Shown piece after piece: positions 1 through 6,240 of a stretch of DNA of 9,240 bases. The first letter of the stretch is position 1; each line of letters starts with the position of its first letter. This DNA comes from Saprospiraceae bacterium (GTDB taxonomy: Bacteria > Bacteroidota > Bacteroidia > Chitinophagales > Saprospiraceae): positions 1-9,240 of the forward strand of contig JALVEF010000350.1 of the NCBI GenBank assembly GCA_027031185.1, given 5' to 3'. The notes under the pieces are model-generated. The model searched no databases, was not told the origin of the DNA, and worked only from the letters and a program-made list of their open reading frames with translations. The position numbers and the translations under genes were made by a program.

Positions 1-108
1 AAAAGGCCATTTTAACGCAAAAACAAGGGGTGCTCAAACAGTTACAAGGCAAAAACAGGGGCAAAAAGGCCATTTTAGCGCAAAAACAGCGGGTACCTAA
101 ACAGTTAC
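1..108. repeat. Left copy of an interspersed two-unit repeat, truncated by the window edge
   Basis: Two related units of about 45 nt occupy 1-45 and 63-108, joined by a 17-nt linker (46-62) that repeats part of the same sequence (GGCAAAAACAGGGGC). Each unit runs CATTTTARCGCAAAAACA, then a variable core, then AAACAGTTAC. The core reads AGGGGTGCTC in the outer unit and GCGGGTACCT in the inner unit. The same 100 nt (9-108) recur in inverted orientation at 9141-9240 with three mismatches, and the inner unit recurs at 1038-1075. Unique sequence begins right after GTTAC. I see no open frame, transposase or target-site duplication. It is a dispersed repeat of unknown function whose outer limit cannot be seen. 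Confidence 0.9.
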
Positions 109-266
109 CGAAAAATAAGGATTTTCCTTCTTCCGGAGTTATGACCTTCGTCAAAAAGTCAGGTGATAATTTACATCAGGCAAGCATTCGGCCCTTAACT
201 TTCCGTGTGCATCAGCCACCCGGAAGATCTTTCTATGCCGGAATCGGGATGCTGTCGGATGAGATA

Positions 267-351
267 GGTTTGCCAAACCGATGGCCAGGCTGCTTTGGAT
301 AATGTGAAGTGGCTGAGGGCTGTGCCCGGGAAGGTTCGGCAAACCGATCGG
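267..351. repeat. Pair of short direct repeats, GCAAACCGAT type
   Basis: GGTTTGCCAAACCGATGG at 267-284 and GGTTCGGCAAACCGATCGG at 333-351 share 14 of their first 16 positions, with starts 66 nt apart. The first copy has an internal inverted repeat (GGTTT / AAACC) around a 3-nt loop. They could be protein-binding sites, remnants of a larger repeat, or chance. Confidence 0.35.
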
Positions 352-401
352 GGTGGTAAGCGAGAAGCGTACTCCGATTCCTACGCGTTGAGAAAAGGAG
401 T

Positions 402-445
402 GCAAATAAAAGATTTGCTTTTGCCCCGAAAGGGCGCTTTGCCCT
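402..445 (-). terminator. Weak hairpins downstream of the phosphatase gene
   Basis: There are two small inverted repeats. GCAAAT (402-407) pairs with ATTTGC (413-418) across a 5-nt loop, and AGGGC (431-435) pairs with GCCCT (441-445) across another. They lie 28 to 71 nt beyond the minus-strand phosphatase stop codon, where a 3' end would be expected. The stems are short and the T-runs are poor, so termination here is only a suggestion. Confidence 0.25.
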
Positions 446-472
446 GAGTGTTTGGGACTTTTTAAGGAAGCC

Positions 473-967
473 CTACTTAAACATTTTCGGATAAAAATCA
501 CCGGTCACCTGCCCGCTCCGACGGTCAAAGTCGGCCCAAGCGCCCTTGACGGCTATCTCCACGATCCCGCAAGTGGGCAAATTGTCTATCCGCCCGCCCT
601 TCCGGAACAAATTGGAAAAGTAGGTAAAACCCGGATTGTGTCCGAAAAGCATAATCGTGCGGTATTCTTCCAGCACTTCGCGCACTACGTCCAGGATATC
701 CTCTATCTCCGCGAGATACAAGCGCTTGTCATCCCACAGCCGCTCCGCCGGCATCGAAAATGCCTCCGCAAAAAAGGCACGTGTCGCGCGCGCCCGCGCC
801 GCCGGACTCGAAATCAGCAGATCGGGACGCATACCGCGCCCCGCCAGCAGGCGCGCCATCATCGGCGCATCGCGGAGCCCCCGGTCATTCAGCGGCCGCT
901 CGATATCCGGCAAGCCCGTCTCCCAACTCGACTTGGCATGCCGGATAAGGTACAACATCTTGTCCAT
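473..967 (-). CDS. sixA: SixA-type histidine phosphatase (phosphohistidine phosphatase family)
   Basis: This is a 164-aa protein of the single-domain histidine phosphatase superfamily, close in length to E. coli SixA (about 160 aa). SixA removes phosphate from phosphohistidine on phosphotransfer proteins in the cytoplasm, but the substrate of this protein is unknown. Visible motifs are LIRHAKSSW with the catalytic histidine H10 next to R9, RPLNDRG (about residues 24-30), SSPAARARAT with R58, and FGHNPGF with the second active-site histidine H110. The RHAKSSW form, rather than RHG, is common in the SixA-like COG2062 group. The start is uncertain: GTG 985, ATG 976, ATG 967 and ATG 958 are all in frame and none has a clear ribosome binding site. 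I chose 967 because little sequence precedes the conserved first strand. It lies downstream of rlmH on the same strand, separated by a palindromic repeat, so cotranscription is unclear. Confidence 0.92.
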   Translation of the reverse strand: MDKMLYLIRHAKSSWETGLPDIERPLNDRGLRDAPMMARLLAGRGMRPDLLISSPAARARATRAFFAEAFSMPAERLWDDKRLYLAEIEDILDVVREVLEEYRTIMLFGHNPGFTYFSNLFRKGGRIDNLPTCGIVEIAVKGAWADFDRRSGQVTGDFYPKMFK

Positions 968-998
968 GCTTTTCATCGGCTTCACTTATTTTTCTCAA

Positions 999-1075
999 TA
1001 ACTGTTTAAGTGCTCCTGTTTTTAGGGATAAAATAGGCATTTTAGCGCAAAAACAGCGGGTACCTAAACGGTTAC
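999..1075. repeat. Internal palindromic copy of the interspersed repeat
   Basis: The right half (1038-1075) matches the inner unit of the left-end repeat at 37 of 38 positions. The left half (999-1023) is a diverged inverted copy, so the element folds on itself. TAACTGTTTA (999-1008) pairs with TAAACGGTTA (1065-1074) with one mismatch, and CTGTTTTT (1016-1023) pairs with AAAAACAG (1049-1056) perfectly. An internal loop lies between these stems, and a smaller hairpin (AAAAT/ATTTT, 1030-1043) sits in the apical loop. It lies between the rlmH end and the phosphatase start, both on the minus strand, so its RNA could form a long stem-loop acting as a terminator, processing or stability element. 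Confidence 0.85.
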
Positions 1076-1161
1076 TTTTCTCTTTTTGAGCCCCACAGCA
1101 GATTATCCAAATCCGGCCTGTCTCTGCCCAATAGTATCCAAGCCATCCGTTTCTCACTCAT
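1072..1161 (-). CDS. Possible 29-aa ORF overlapping the rlmH 3' end
   Basis: An ATG at 1161 lies inside the last codons of rlmH, overlapping it by 8 nt in another frame. It opens a 29-codon frame that starts MSEKRMAWILLGRDRP and ends WGSKREK. The stop TAA (1074-1072) is formed by the inner edge of the palindromic repeat (GTTAC), so repeat insertion may have cut a longer gene short. The overlap would allow translational coupling to rlmH. The peptide has a hydrophobic patch (AWILLG) and charged ends, but I recognise no family. Frames this short arise easily by chance, so this is a candidate only. Confidence 0.3.
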   Translation of the reverse strand: MSEKRMAWILLGRDRPDLDNLLWGSKREK

Positions 1162-1615
1162 GATGATAGGGCAGATTTTTCATTATCGTCAATGCGCGGT
1201 ACAGCTGCTCCAAAAATATCAACCGCACCAGCTGATGCGAAAACGTCATCGCCGACAAAGACAGCTTCTTATCTGCCCGCGCGTACAACTCCGGCGAAAA
1301 GCCATAAGCTCCCCCGATCACGAAGACCAATCGCCGGTGACGTGCCATTTGCCGCGCCTCCAAAAACTGCGCAAACTCACTCGAAGTCATCGTCCGGCCC
1401 CGTTCGTCCAGCAAGACGACATAATCCCCCCGGCCCAGGCGTTTGAGTAAGGCCTCGCCCTCTGCCCGTTTGAGTCCATCGCCCGATTTCCGCACTGCCG
1501 GCACCGTCACTTGGTCAAAGTCCTGCATCCGCCGGATGCGTCCGGCGTATTCACTTTCCCCCGCCTGCACAAACGGCATGCGCGTCTTCCCCACTTGCAA
1601 TAGGACTATTTTCAT
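1154..1615 (-). CDS. rlmH: 23S rRNA (pseudouridine(1915)-N3)-methyltransferase RlmH
   Basis: This is a 153-aa SPOUT-class methyltransferase; the family is usually about 155 aa. RlmH transfers a methyl group from S-adenosylmethionine to N3 of pseudouridine 1915 in helix 69 of 23S rRNA, acting as a dimer on assembled 70S ribosomes. The C-terminal trefoil-knot signature is complete: VVLLDERG (about 66-73), FVIGGAYGF (98-106), LSLSAMTFSHQLVR with H127, and FLEQLYRA followed by the terminal YHHE. The frame is open further upstream to 1723, but the conserved N-terminus MKIVLLQVGKT begins at ATG 1615, so I start there. The gene is divergent from malQ across 99 nt and lies upstream of a short overlapping ORF and the phosphatase. 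Nothing is missing or rearranged. Confidence 0.97.
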   Translation of the reverse strand: MKIVLLQVGKTRMPFVQAGESEYAGRIRRMQDFDQVTVPAVRKSGDGLKRAEGEALLKRLGRGDYVVLLDERGRTMTSSEFAQFLEARQMARHRRLVFVIGGAYGFSPELYARADKKLSLSAMTFSHQLVRLIFLEQLYRALTIMKNLPYHHE

Positions 1616-1620
1616 CCCGG

Positions 1621-1628
1621 CAAAGCTA
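1621..1628 (-). promoter_or_regulatory. Possible Bacteroidota -7 box for rlmH
   Basis: Read on the minus strand, TAGCTTTG matches the Bacteroidota -7 consensus TAnnTTTG and ends 5 nt before the rlmH ATG. This would give a nearly leaderless transcript. No TTG is found at the expected -33 spacing, so support is limited to the single box. Confidence 0.25.
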
Positions 1629-1714
1629 ACCTTTTTTAGGCCGATATTGTGTATTTTGGCCGGGTATCGCGCCACCATTCGACGACAGGTACGAAATTTG
1701 TCCAAACGTCCGCT

Positions 1715-3211
1715 ATGACGCATTCATCCCATAGAATGCTGCGGGGCGGCGGCATCTTGCTGCCCCTCGCTTCGCTGCCCGGCCAATACGGCATCGGCGA
1801 TCTGGGCCGTACCGCCCGGCGCTTTATAGACTTTCTCCACGAGGCCGGCATCACCTACTGGCAGATACTGCCCGCGAGTCCTGTGGGATACGGCTATTCG
1901 CCCTATCAATCTCCGTCCGCCTTTGCCGGCAATGAATGGCTCATTGACCTGGAAATGATGGTCGAACCCGGCTGGTTGCGAGAGGACAGGCTGCGCTCCC
2001 TGGGGCGCGCCCCGGATGACGACCGTATCCATTACGGGCATGTCCGGGAGAAAAAGGAGCTACTGCTGCGGGAAGCCTTTATCAATACGCCTCCCGCTAT
2101 GCGTGCCGGGGTGCAGCGTTACGCGGAGACCGAAGATTCGTGGCTCAAGGACTATGTCCGCTTCCGCGCCATCAAAGACTACTACAAAGGCAGGCCCTGG
2201 TACCAATGGCCCCGCGACATTCGGCACCGCATGCCAGACGCGCTCCGCCGGTACGACGAAATGCTGGCGGAAGAGATGGACTTTTACCGCTTTTGCCAAT
2301 ATATGTTTTTCTGGCAGTGGGAACTGCTCAAGACCTATGCCCATGAAAAACATATTAAGATCATCGGCGACCTGCCACTCTACGTGTCCGCCGACAGCGC
2401 CGACATCTGGGCGTACACCGATCTGTTTCAGCTGGATGCCACCGGACGCCCCGCGCCGGTCGCCGGCTGCCCGCCGGACGACTTCACGCCCGACGGCCAG
2501 ATCTGGGGCAATCCACTGTACCAATGGGAGCGTATGGCCGAGAATAAATACACCTGGTGGGCAATTCGGATGAAGAAAGCCCGGTGGATGTATGACTACA
2601 TTCGCATAGACCATTTCAGGGGCTTTGAAGCGTATTGGGCCGTCCCCGCCGATGCCCGGAGCGCCGTCGAAGGGCACTGGGTACAAGGCCCGGGAGAATC
2701 CTTTTTCCGCGCCATCCATGAGGCCATCGGCCCCGTCCCGTGGATTGCCGAAGACCTGGGACACCTGACAGCTTCCGTGCACCAACTCCGCGACAAGTTG
2801 GGTATCCCCGGCATGCGCGTACTCCAGTTTGCATTCGACGGCGACAGTGACAATCCCTATCTGCCGCACAATTATACCCCCCACTGTGTCGCCTATACCG
2901 GCACCCACGACAATGACACAGCCGCCGGCTGGCTGGCCGGCGCCCCCGCCGACCAGCGCAAAAAAGCCATCCGCTATTTGGCACTTTCTCCCAAAGAAAC
3001 CTATCATTGGGGCTTCATCCGCGGCGCCTGGGCATCCGTCGCCAACGTTGCCATCGCCCCGATGCAGGACTTCCTGGGCCTCGGCTCCGAAGCCCGCATC
3101 AATAAGCCGGGCACCATCGGCGACAACTGGCAATGGATGCTCAAAGACCATCACTTGACGCCCGATCTCGCCACCAAAATCCGGGAAATCAATCAGCTGT
3201 ATGGACGATAA
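1715..3211 (+). CDS. malQ: 4-alpha-glucanotransferase (amylomaltase, GH77)
   Basis: This is a 498-aa cytoplasmic GH77 enzyme that moves maltosyl and longer glucan units between 1,4-glucans, releasing glucose and making chains long enough for phosphorylase. Its length fits the compact bacterial amylomaltases (about 500 aa), without the N-terminal starch-binding extension of longer forms. Motifs in order are GILLPLASLPGQYGIGDLG (about 12-30), SPYQSPSAFAGN, GDLPLYVSADSADIW, YIRIDHFRGFEAYW with nucleophile D299, PWIAEDLG with acid/base E346, and YTGTHDNDT with D399. These correspond to D293, E340 and D395 of Thermus amylomaltase. The frame extends upstream to a GTG at 1649. I chose ATG 1715 because the conserved region begins about 15 residues later; ATG 1736 is an alternative. 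The end overlaps glgP by 11 nt, implying coupled translation. No clear promoter was found in the 99-nt divergent spacer. Confidence 0.97.
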   Translation: MTHSSHRMLRGGGILLPLASLPGQYGIGDLGRTARRFIDFLHEAGITYWQILPASPVGYGYSPYQSPSAFAGNEWLIDLEMMVEPGWLREDRLRSLGRAPDDDRIHYGHVREKKELLLREAFINTPPAMRAGVQRYAETEDSWLKDYVRFRAIKDYYKGRPWYQWPRDIRHRMPDALRRYDEMLAEEMDFYRFCQYMFFWQWELLKTYAHEKHIKIIGDLPLYVSADSADIWAYTDLFQLDATGRPAPVAGCPPDDFTPDGQIWGNPLYQWERMAENKYTWWAIRMKKARWMYDYIRIDHFRGFEAYWAVPADARSAVEGHWVQGPGESFFRAIHEAIGPVPWIAEDLGHLTASVHQLRDKLGIPGMRVLQFAFDGDSDNPYLPHNYTPHCVAYTGTHDNDTAAGWLAGAPADQRKKAIRYLALSPKETYHWGFIRGAWASVANVAIAPMQDFLGLGSEARINKPGTIGDNWQWMLKDHHLTPDLATKIREINQLYGR

Positions 3212-5594
3212 TTTCGACAAAGACGCCTTCATCCGGGACGTACAACGCGCCGCAATGATGCAGTACGGGCGTACATTCGACCATTGCAACATCCATGAGC
3301 AGCAGTTTGCTCTCTCAAAAGTGGTCATGCAGTGGATCGCACCAAAGTGGGAGAAGACCTCGCGCACTTATGCCCGCCACAAACAAGCCGTCTATCTCTC
3401 CGCCGAATACCTCCTCGGCCGCGCCCTGGGCAACAATCTGCTCAACCTGCGTCGCTACCAAGCCGTGCGCGATGCCCTGCTCGAGCTTGGCGTCCATTTG
3501 AATCAACTCGAAGAAGCCGAAGAAGACGCCGGCCTCGGCAACGGCGGACTCGGCAGACTCGCCGCCTGCTTCCTGGACTCCGCCGCATCCCACAATCTAC
3601 CGCTTACCGGCTACGGCATACGCTATGACTACGGCATCTTCAAACAAAAATTCATGGACAGTCGCCAAGTGGAATGCGTGGACGACTGGCAACGACATGG
3701 CGACCCCTGGTCCATCCGCCGCGACGACGACGCCGTCGTCGTCCGCTTCGCCGACTTGAGCGTTCGCGCCGTCCCCTACGACATGCCCGTCATCGGCTTT
3801 GACACAGCCAATGTCAATACGCTCCGCCTTTGGAAAGCCGAGCCGGTTCGCCCCTTCGACCTGGCCCGCTTCAACGACCAGGACTACGAAGCCGCACTCA
3901 TCGAGAAAAACCGCGCCGAAGACATCTCCCGCATCCTCTACCCCAACGACTCCAAAAATGAAGGCAAGATCCTCCGCCTGCGACAGCAATACTTCTTCGT
4001 ATCGGCATCACTCCGGGACATCATCCGCCGCTTCCGGCCTCGCGTCCGCACCAGAAAAGACTGGCGGCAGCTGCCCGATTTCTTCAGTATCCAGCTCAAC
4101 GACACCCATCCTGCCGTCGCCATCCCCGAATTGATGCGCCTGCTCCTGGCCGAAGGCCTGACCTGGAACACCGCCTGGCGCATCGTGCGCCAAAGCTTCG
4201 CCTACACCAATCACACCATCCTGGCCGAAGCACTCGAACAGTGGTGGACCGGCTTCTTCAAACAGCTGCTGCCGGATATCTTCGACATCATTCGCCGGTT
4301 GGACAAGCAGCTCGTCGAAGACTTGCGAAAGAAAAATTACAGCGCTGCCAAAATTCGCGCCATGCGCATCATCTCCAAAGACATGATCCGCATGGCCTGG
4401 CTTGCCATCTACGGCAGCCATACCGTCAACGGCGTCGCCCGCCTGCATACCGAGCTACTCAAACACCAGGAGCTAAAAGACTGGCACCAACTCTACCCCG
4501 CCAAATTCCAAAACAAGACCAACGGCATCACCCAACGTCGCTGGCTGGGACTGGCCAATCCGGAATTGTCCGCCCTCATCACCGACCTGCTCGGACACGA
4601 ACGGTGGACCAAAGACCTGTCCGCCCTGCGCCGGCTCGCCCGCTATGCCGATGACGAAAGCGTACTGGCCGAGTTTGCCCGCATCAAGCGCCTGAAAAAG
4701 CAACAACTGGCAGCCCACATCGCCGCACACGAAGGCATCCGTATTGACCCGGACAGCTTGTTTGACGTCCAGGTCAAACGCCTGCACGAGTACAAACGCC
4801 AGCTCCTCAATGCCTTCCACATCCTAGACCTGTACTACCGCATCCTCGACCAACCCCGCAAAGACTATGTACCGCGCACCTTCATCTTCGGCGCCAAGGC
4901 CGCTCCCGGTTACCGCCGTGCCAAAGCCATCATCCGCTTTATCAACGACATCGCCCGTTTGGTCAACAAGGACACCCGCACGGCACATCTCATCAAAATC
5001 GTTTTTGTCCAAAACTACCGCGTCTCCTATGCGGAGAAAATCTTCCCCGCTGCCGATTTGTCCGAGCAGATTTCCACCGCCGGCAAAGAAGCTTCCGGCA
5101 CCGGCAATATGAAGTTTATGCTCAACGGCACGCCGACCATCGGCACCTGGGACGGCGCCAACATCGAAATCGCCGAAGCGGCCGGCCCAGAAAACAATTT
5201 TCTTTTCGGACTGACCGTCGAGGACATCAAAGCGCTCAAACCACACTACGATCCGGCCGCGTACTACCGCAAAGTGCCCGGACTCCAACGTGTAGTGGAT
5301 GCCCTCATTGACAACCGCTTCGGCTACCGCGGCGACAGCGAAATGCGCGAGTTGTACGACGCCCTGCTCAAAGGCGCAGACTGGCACGCGCCCGACCATT
5401 ATTTTGTCCTGGCGGACTTTGATGCCTACCGGCAAAAACAAATAGAAGTCAACGCCGCCTATCTTCAAAAGGACGCGTGGCTCCGCAAATGCTGGTTGAA
5501 TATGTGCCACGCCGGGCGCTTTAGCAGCGATCGCACCATCAAGGCTTACGCCACGGACATCTGGCACATCAAAGCACACAAAATCCGATGGTAA
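3201..5594 (+). CDS. glgP: Glycogen/maltodextrin phosphorylase (GT35)
   Basis: This is a 797-aa pyridoxal-phosphate enzyme that cleaves terminal alpha-1,4-glucosyl residues with phosphate to give glucose-1-phosphate. Family length is about 800-830 aa, so it appears complete. Visible signatures are YLSAEYLLGR (65-74), GLGNGGLGRLAACFLDS (111-127), GYGIRYDYGIF (137-147), IQLNDTHPA (297-305), NKTNGITQRRWL (438-449), VQVKRLHEYKRQLLN (523-537) and the cofactor-binding EASGTGNMKFMLNG, with K638 the expected PLP lysine. No extra regulatory domain is visible. ATG 3201 lies inside the malQ 3' end (ATGGACGATAA), an 11-nt overlap, and the stop overlaps the next gene, so all three are probably translated as a coupled operon. 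The sequence does not decide whether glycogen or soluble maltodextrin is preferred. The malQ neighbour suits either. Confidence 0.98.
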   Translation: MDDNFDKDAFIRDVQRAAMMQYGRTFDHCNIHEQQFALSKVVMQWIAPKWEKTSRTYARHKQAVYLSAEYLLGRALGNNLLNLRRYQAVRDALLELGVHLNQLEEAEEDAGLGNGGLGRLAACFLDSAASHNLPLTGYGIRYDYGIFKQKFMDSRQVECVDDWQRHGDPWSIRRDDDAVVVRFADLSVRAVPYDMPVIGFDTANVNTLRLWKAEPVRPFDLARFNDQDYEAALIEKNRAEDISRILYPNDSKNEGKILRLRQQYFFVSASLRDIIRRFRPRVRTRKDWRQLPDFFSIQLNDTHPAVAIPELMRLLLAEGLTWNTAWRIVRQSFAYTNHTILAEALEQWWTGFFKQLLPDIFDIIRRLDKQLVEDLRKKNYSAAKIRAMRIISKDMIRMAWLAIYGSHTVNGVARLHTELLKHQELKDWHQLYPAKFQNKTNGITQRRWLGLANPELSALITDLLGHERWTKDLSALRRLARYADDESVLAEFARIKRLKKQQLAAHIAAHEGIRIDPDSLFDVQVKRLHEYKRQLLNAFHILDLYYRILDQPRKDYVPRTFIFGAKAAPGYRRAKAIIRFINDIARLVNKDTRTAHLIKIVFVQNYRVSYAEKIFPAADLSEQISTAGKEASGTGNMKFMLNGTPTIGTWDGANIEIAEAAGPENNFLFGLTVEDIKALKPHYDPAAYYRKVPGLQRVVDALIDNRFGYRGDSEMRELYDALLKGADWHAPDHYFVLADFDAYRQKQIEVNAAYLQKDAWLRKCWLNMCHAGRFSSDRTIKAYATDIWHIKAHKIRW

Positions 5595-6199
5595 AAGGAG
5601 ACACATACCACCAACTCCCCATGCCCGATGCCGACGTCAGGCTCTACCCCGCATTCCTCGCATCGGCCCAAGCCGATGCAATCTTTACTACCTTACTCCG
5701 CCAGATCGCCTGGCAACGCGGCCGCATCAAACTGTACGGCAGGGAATACGACATCCCGCGCCTACAAGCCTGGTACGGCGATCCAGGCAAGACTTATACC
5801 TATTCCGGCATCCGCATGGAGCCATTGGATTGGACGCCTCCGCTACGCCGCATCAAAGAAGCCGTAGAAGCCATCGCCGGCGCCACTTTCACCAATGTAC
5901 TGGCCAATCTCTATCGCGACGGACGAGACAGCGTCGGCTGGCATGCCGACGATGAAACCGAACTGGGGCCTAATCCCATCATTGCATCCGTCAGCCTCGG
6001 CGCCGTCAGAACACTCAAGTTTAAGCATCTTAAGACGGGCCAACGGCTTCAAATCACGCTCCCCCACGGCTCTTGCCTGCTGATGGCCGGCCCGACACAG
6101 CACTATTGGCACCACGAATTGCCCAAGACCCGCAAGCTCATCGGCCCGCGCATCAACCTGACCTTCCGGCAAATAAAAAGCCGGAGCGCCAATGGTTGA
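5588..6199 (+). CDS. alkB: AlkB-family Fe(II)/2-oxoglutarate-dependent dioxygenase
   Basis: This is a 203-aa single-domain dioxygenase that oxidatively removes alkyl groups (for example 1-methyladenine and 3-methylcytosine) from DNA or RNA, using iron and 2-oxoglutarate. The fold is complete: YTYSGIRMEPLDWTP (70-84), the NLYRDGRDSVGWHADDE block with metal ligands H119 and D121, IASVSLGAVRTLKFKH, then WHHELPK with the third ligand H176, and the 2-oxoglutarate-binding PRINLTFR with R188 and R194. The WxHxLPK and NLTFR forms resemble the ALKBH2/3-like bacterial group more than E. coli AlkB itself. ATG 5588 overlaps the glgP stop by 7 nt (ATGGTAA), which favours translational coupling. A purine-rich AAAAGGAG lies just after this start and is too far from the next ATG (5621) to serve it. 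The final codons form the left arm of the terminator at 6180-6212. Its role with glucan genes is unexplained. Confidence 0.95.
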   Translation: MVKGDTYHQLPMPDADVRLYPAFLASAQADAIFTTLLRQIAWQRGRIKLYGREYDIPRLQAWYGDPGKTYTYSGIRMEPLDWTPPLRRIKEAVEAIAGATFTNVLANLYRDGRDSVGWHADDETELGPNPIIASVSLGAVRTLKFKHLKTGQRLQITLPHGSCLLMAGPTQHYWHHELPKTRKLIGPRINLTFRQIKSRSANG

Positions 6200-6212
6200 T
6201 TGGCGCTCCGGC
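6180..6212 (-). terminator. Strong rho-independent terminator between convergent genes
   Basis: A perfect 14-bp stem (GCCGGAGCGCCAAT at 6180-6193 with its complement at 6199-6212) encloses a 5-nt loop. On the minus strand it is followed by TTTTTATTT (6179 down to 6171), a proper U-tract, so it ends the 6241-8928 gene 29 nt past its stop. On the plus strand no T-run follows, so alkB gets at most a hairpin. The left arm encodes alkB residues S198 to N202, and the alkB stop TGA spans the loop and the first base of the right arm. Confidence 0.9.
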
Positions 6213-6240
6213 ACAACATACCGGCGACAAAGACCCGCGG

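Larger units (their letters stand above)
109..472. other. 364-nt gap with no convincing gene
   Basis: This stretch lies downstream of the minus-strand phosphatase gene, between its stop codon and the left repeat. Both strands have an open frame across part of it (30-302 plus, 151-501 minus). Their translations show no family motif. The first runs through the repeat, and the second overlaps the phosphatase 3' end. It contains two copies of a 16-18 nt motif (267-284 and 333-351) and small hairpins near 402-445. It may be decayed sequence or a 3' non-coding region. I see no tRNA, rRNA or recognised riboswitch. Confidence 0.5.

Noticed and set aside
1..108. CRISPR array
   Set aside because: The units are themselves variable, the linker is repeat-derived and not a unique spacer, only two units are present, and no cas gene is nearby.
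30..302. 90-codon plus-strand frame starting in the left repeat
   Set aside because: The first third translates the dispersed repeat, the rest has no motif, and no ribosome binding site is seen.
151..501. 116-codon minus-strand frame across the gene-free stretch
   Set aside because: It has no recognisable domain, overlaps the phosphatase 3' end, and its only structure comes from the repeated GCAAACCGAT motif.
452..1009. 185-codon plus-strand frame opposite the phosphatase
   Set aside because: The opposite strand encodes a complete histidine phosphatase with both catalytic histidines. This frame is Arg/Pro-rich shadow sequence and ends in the flank of the repeat.
885..1157. 90-codon minus-strand frame starting at a GTG over the rlmH stop
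   Set aside because: It reads through the palindromic repeat and into the phosphatase gene in the wrong frame. The 29-codon ATG frame nearby is the more plausible coding candidate.
1651..1700. Bacteroidota-type promoter for malQ (GAAATTTG at 1693-1700)
   Set aside because: The -7 box has a mismatch at a key base and no TTG lies at the required distance upstream.
2060..3367. 435-codon minus-strand open frame opposite malQ and the glgP start
   Set aside because: It is antisense to two genes with complete catalytic motifs, has a composition typical of GC-rich shadow frames, and shows no family signature.
4824..5606. 260-codon minus-strand open frame opposite the glgP 3' half
   Set aside because: It mirrors the PLP-binding region of glgP, and its translation is a Val/Gly/Asp-rich shadow with no motif.
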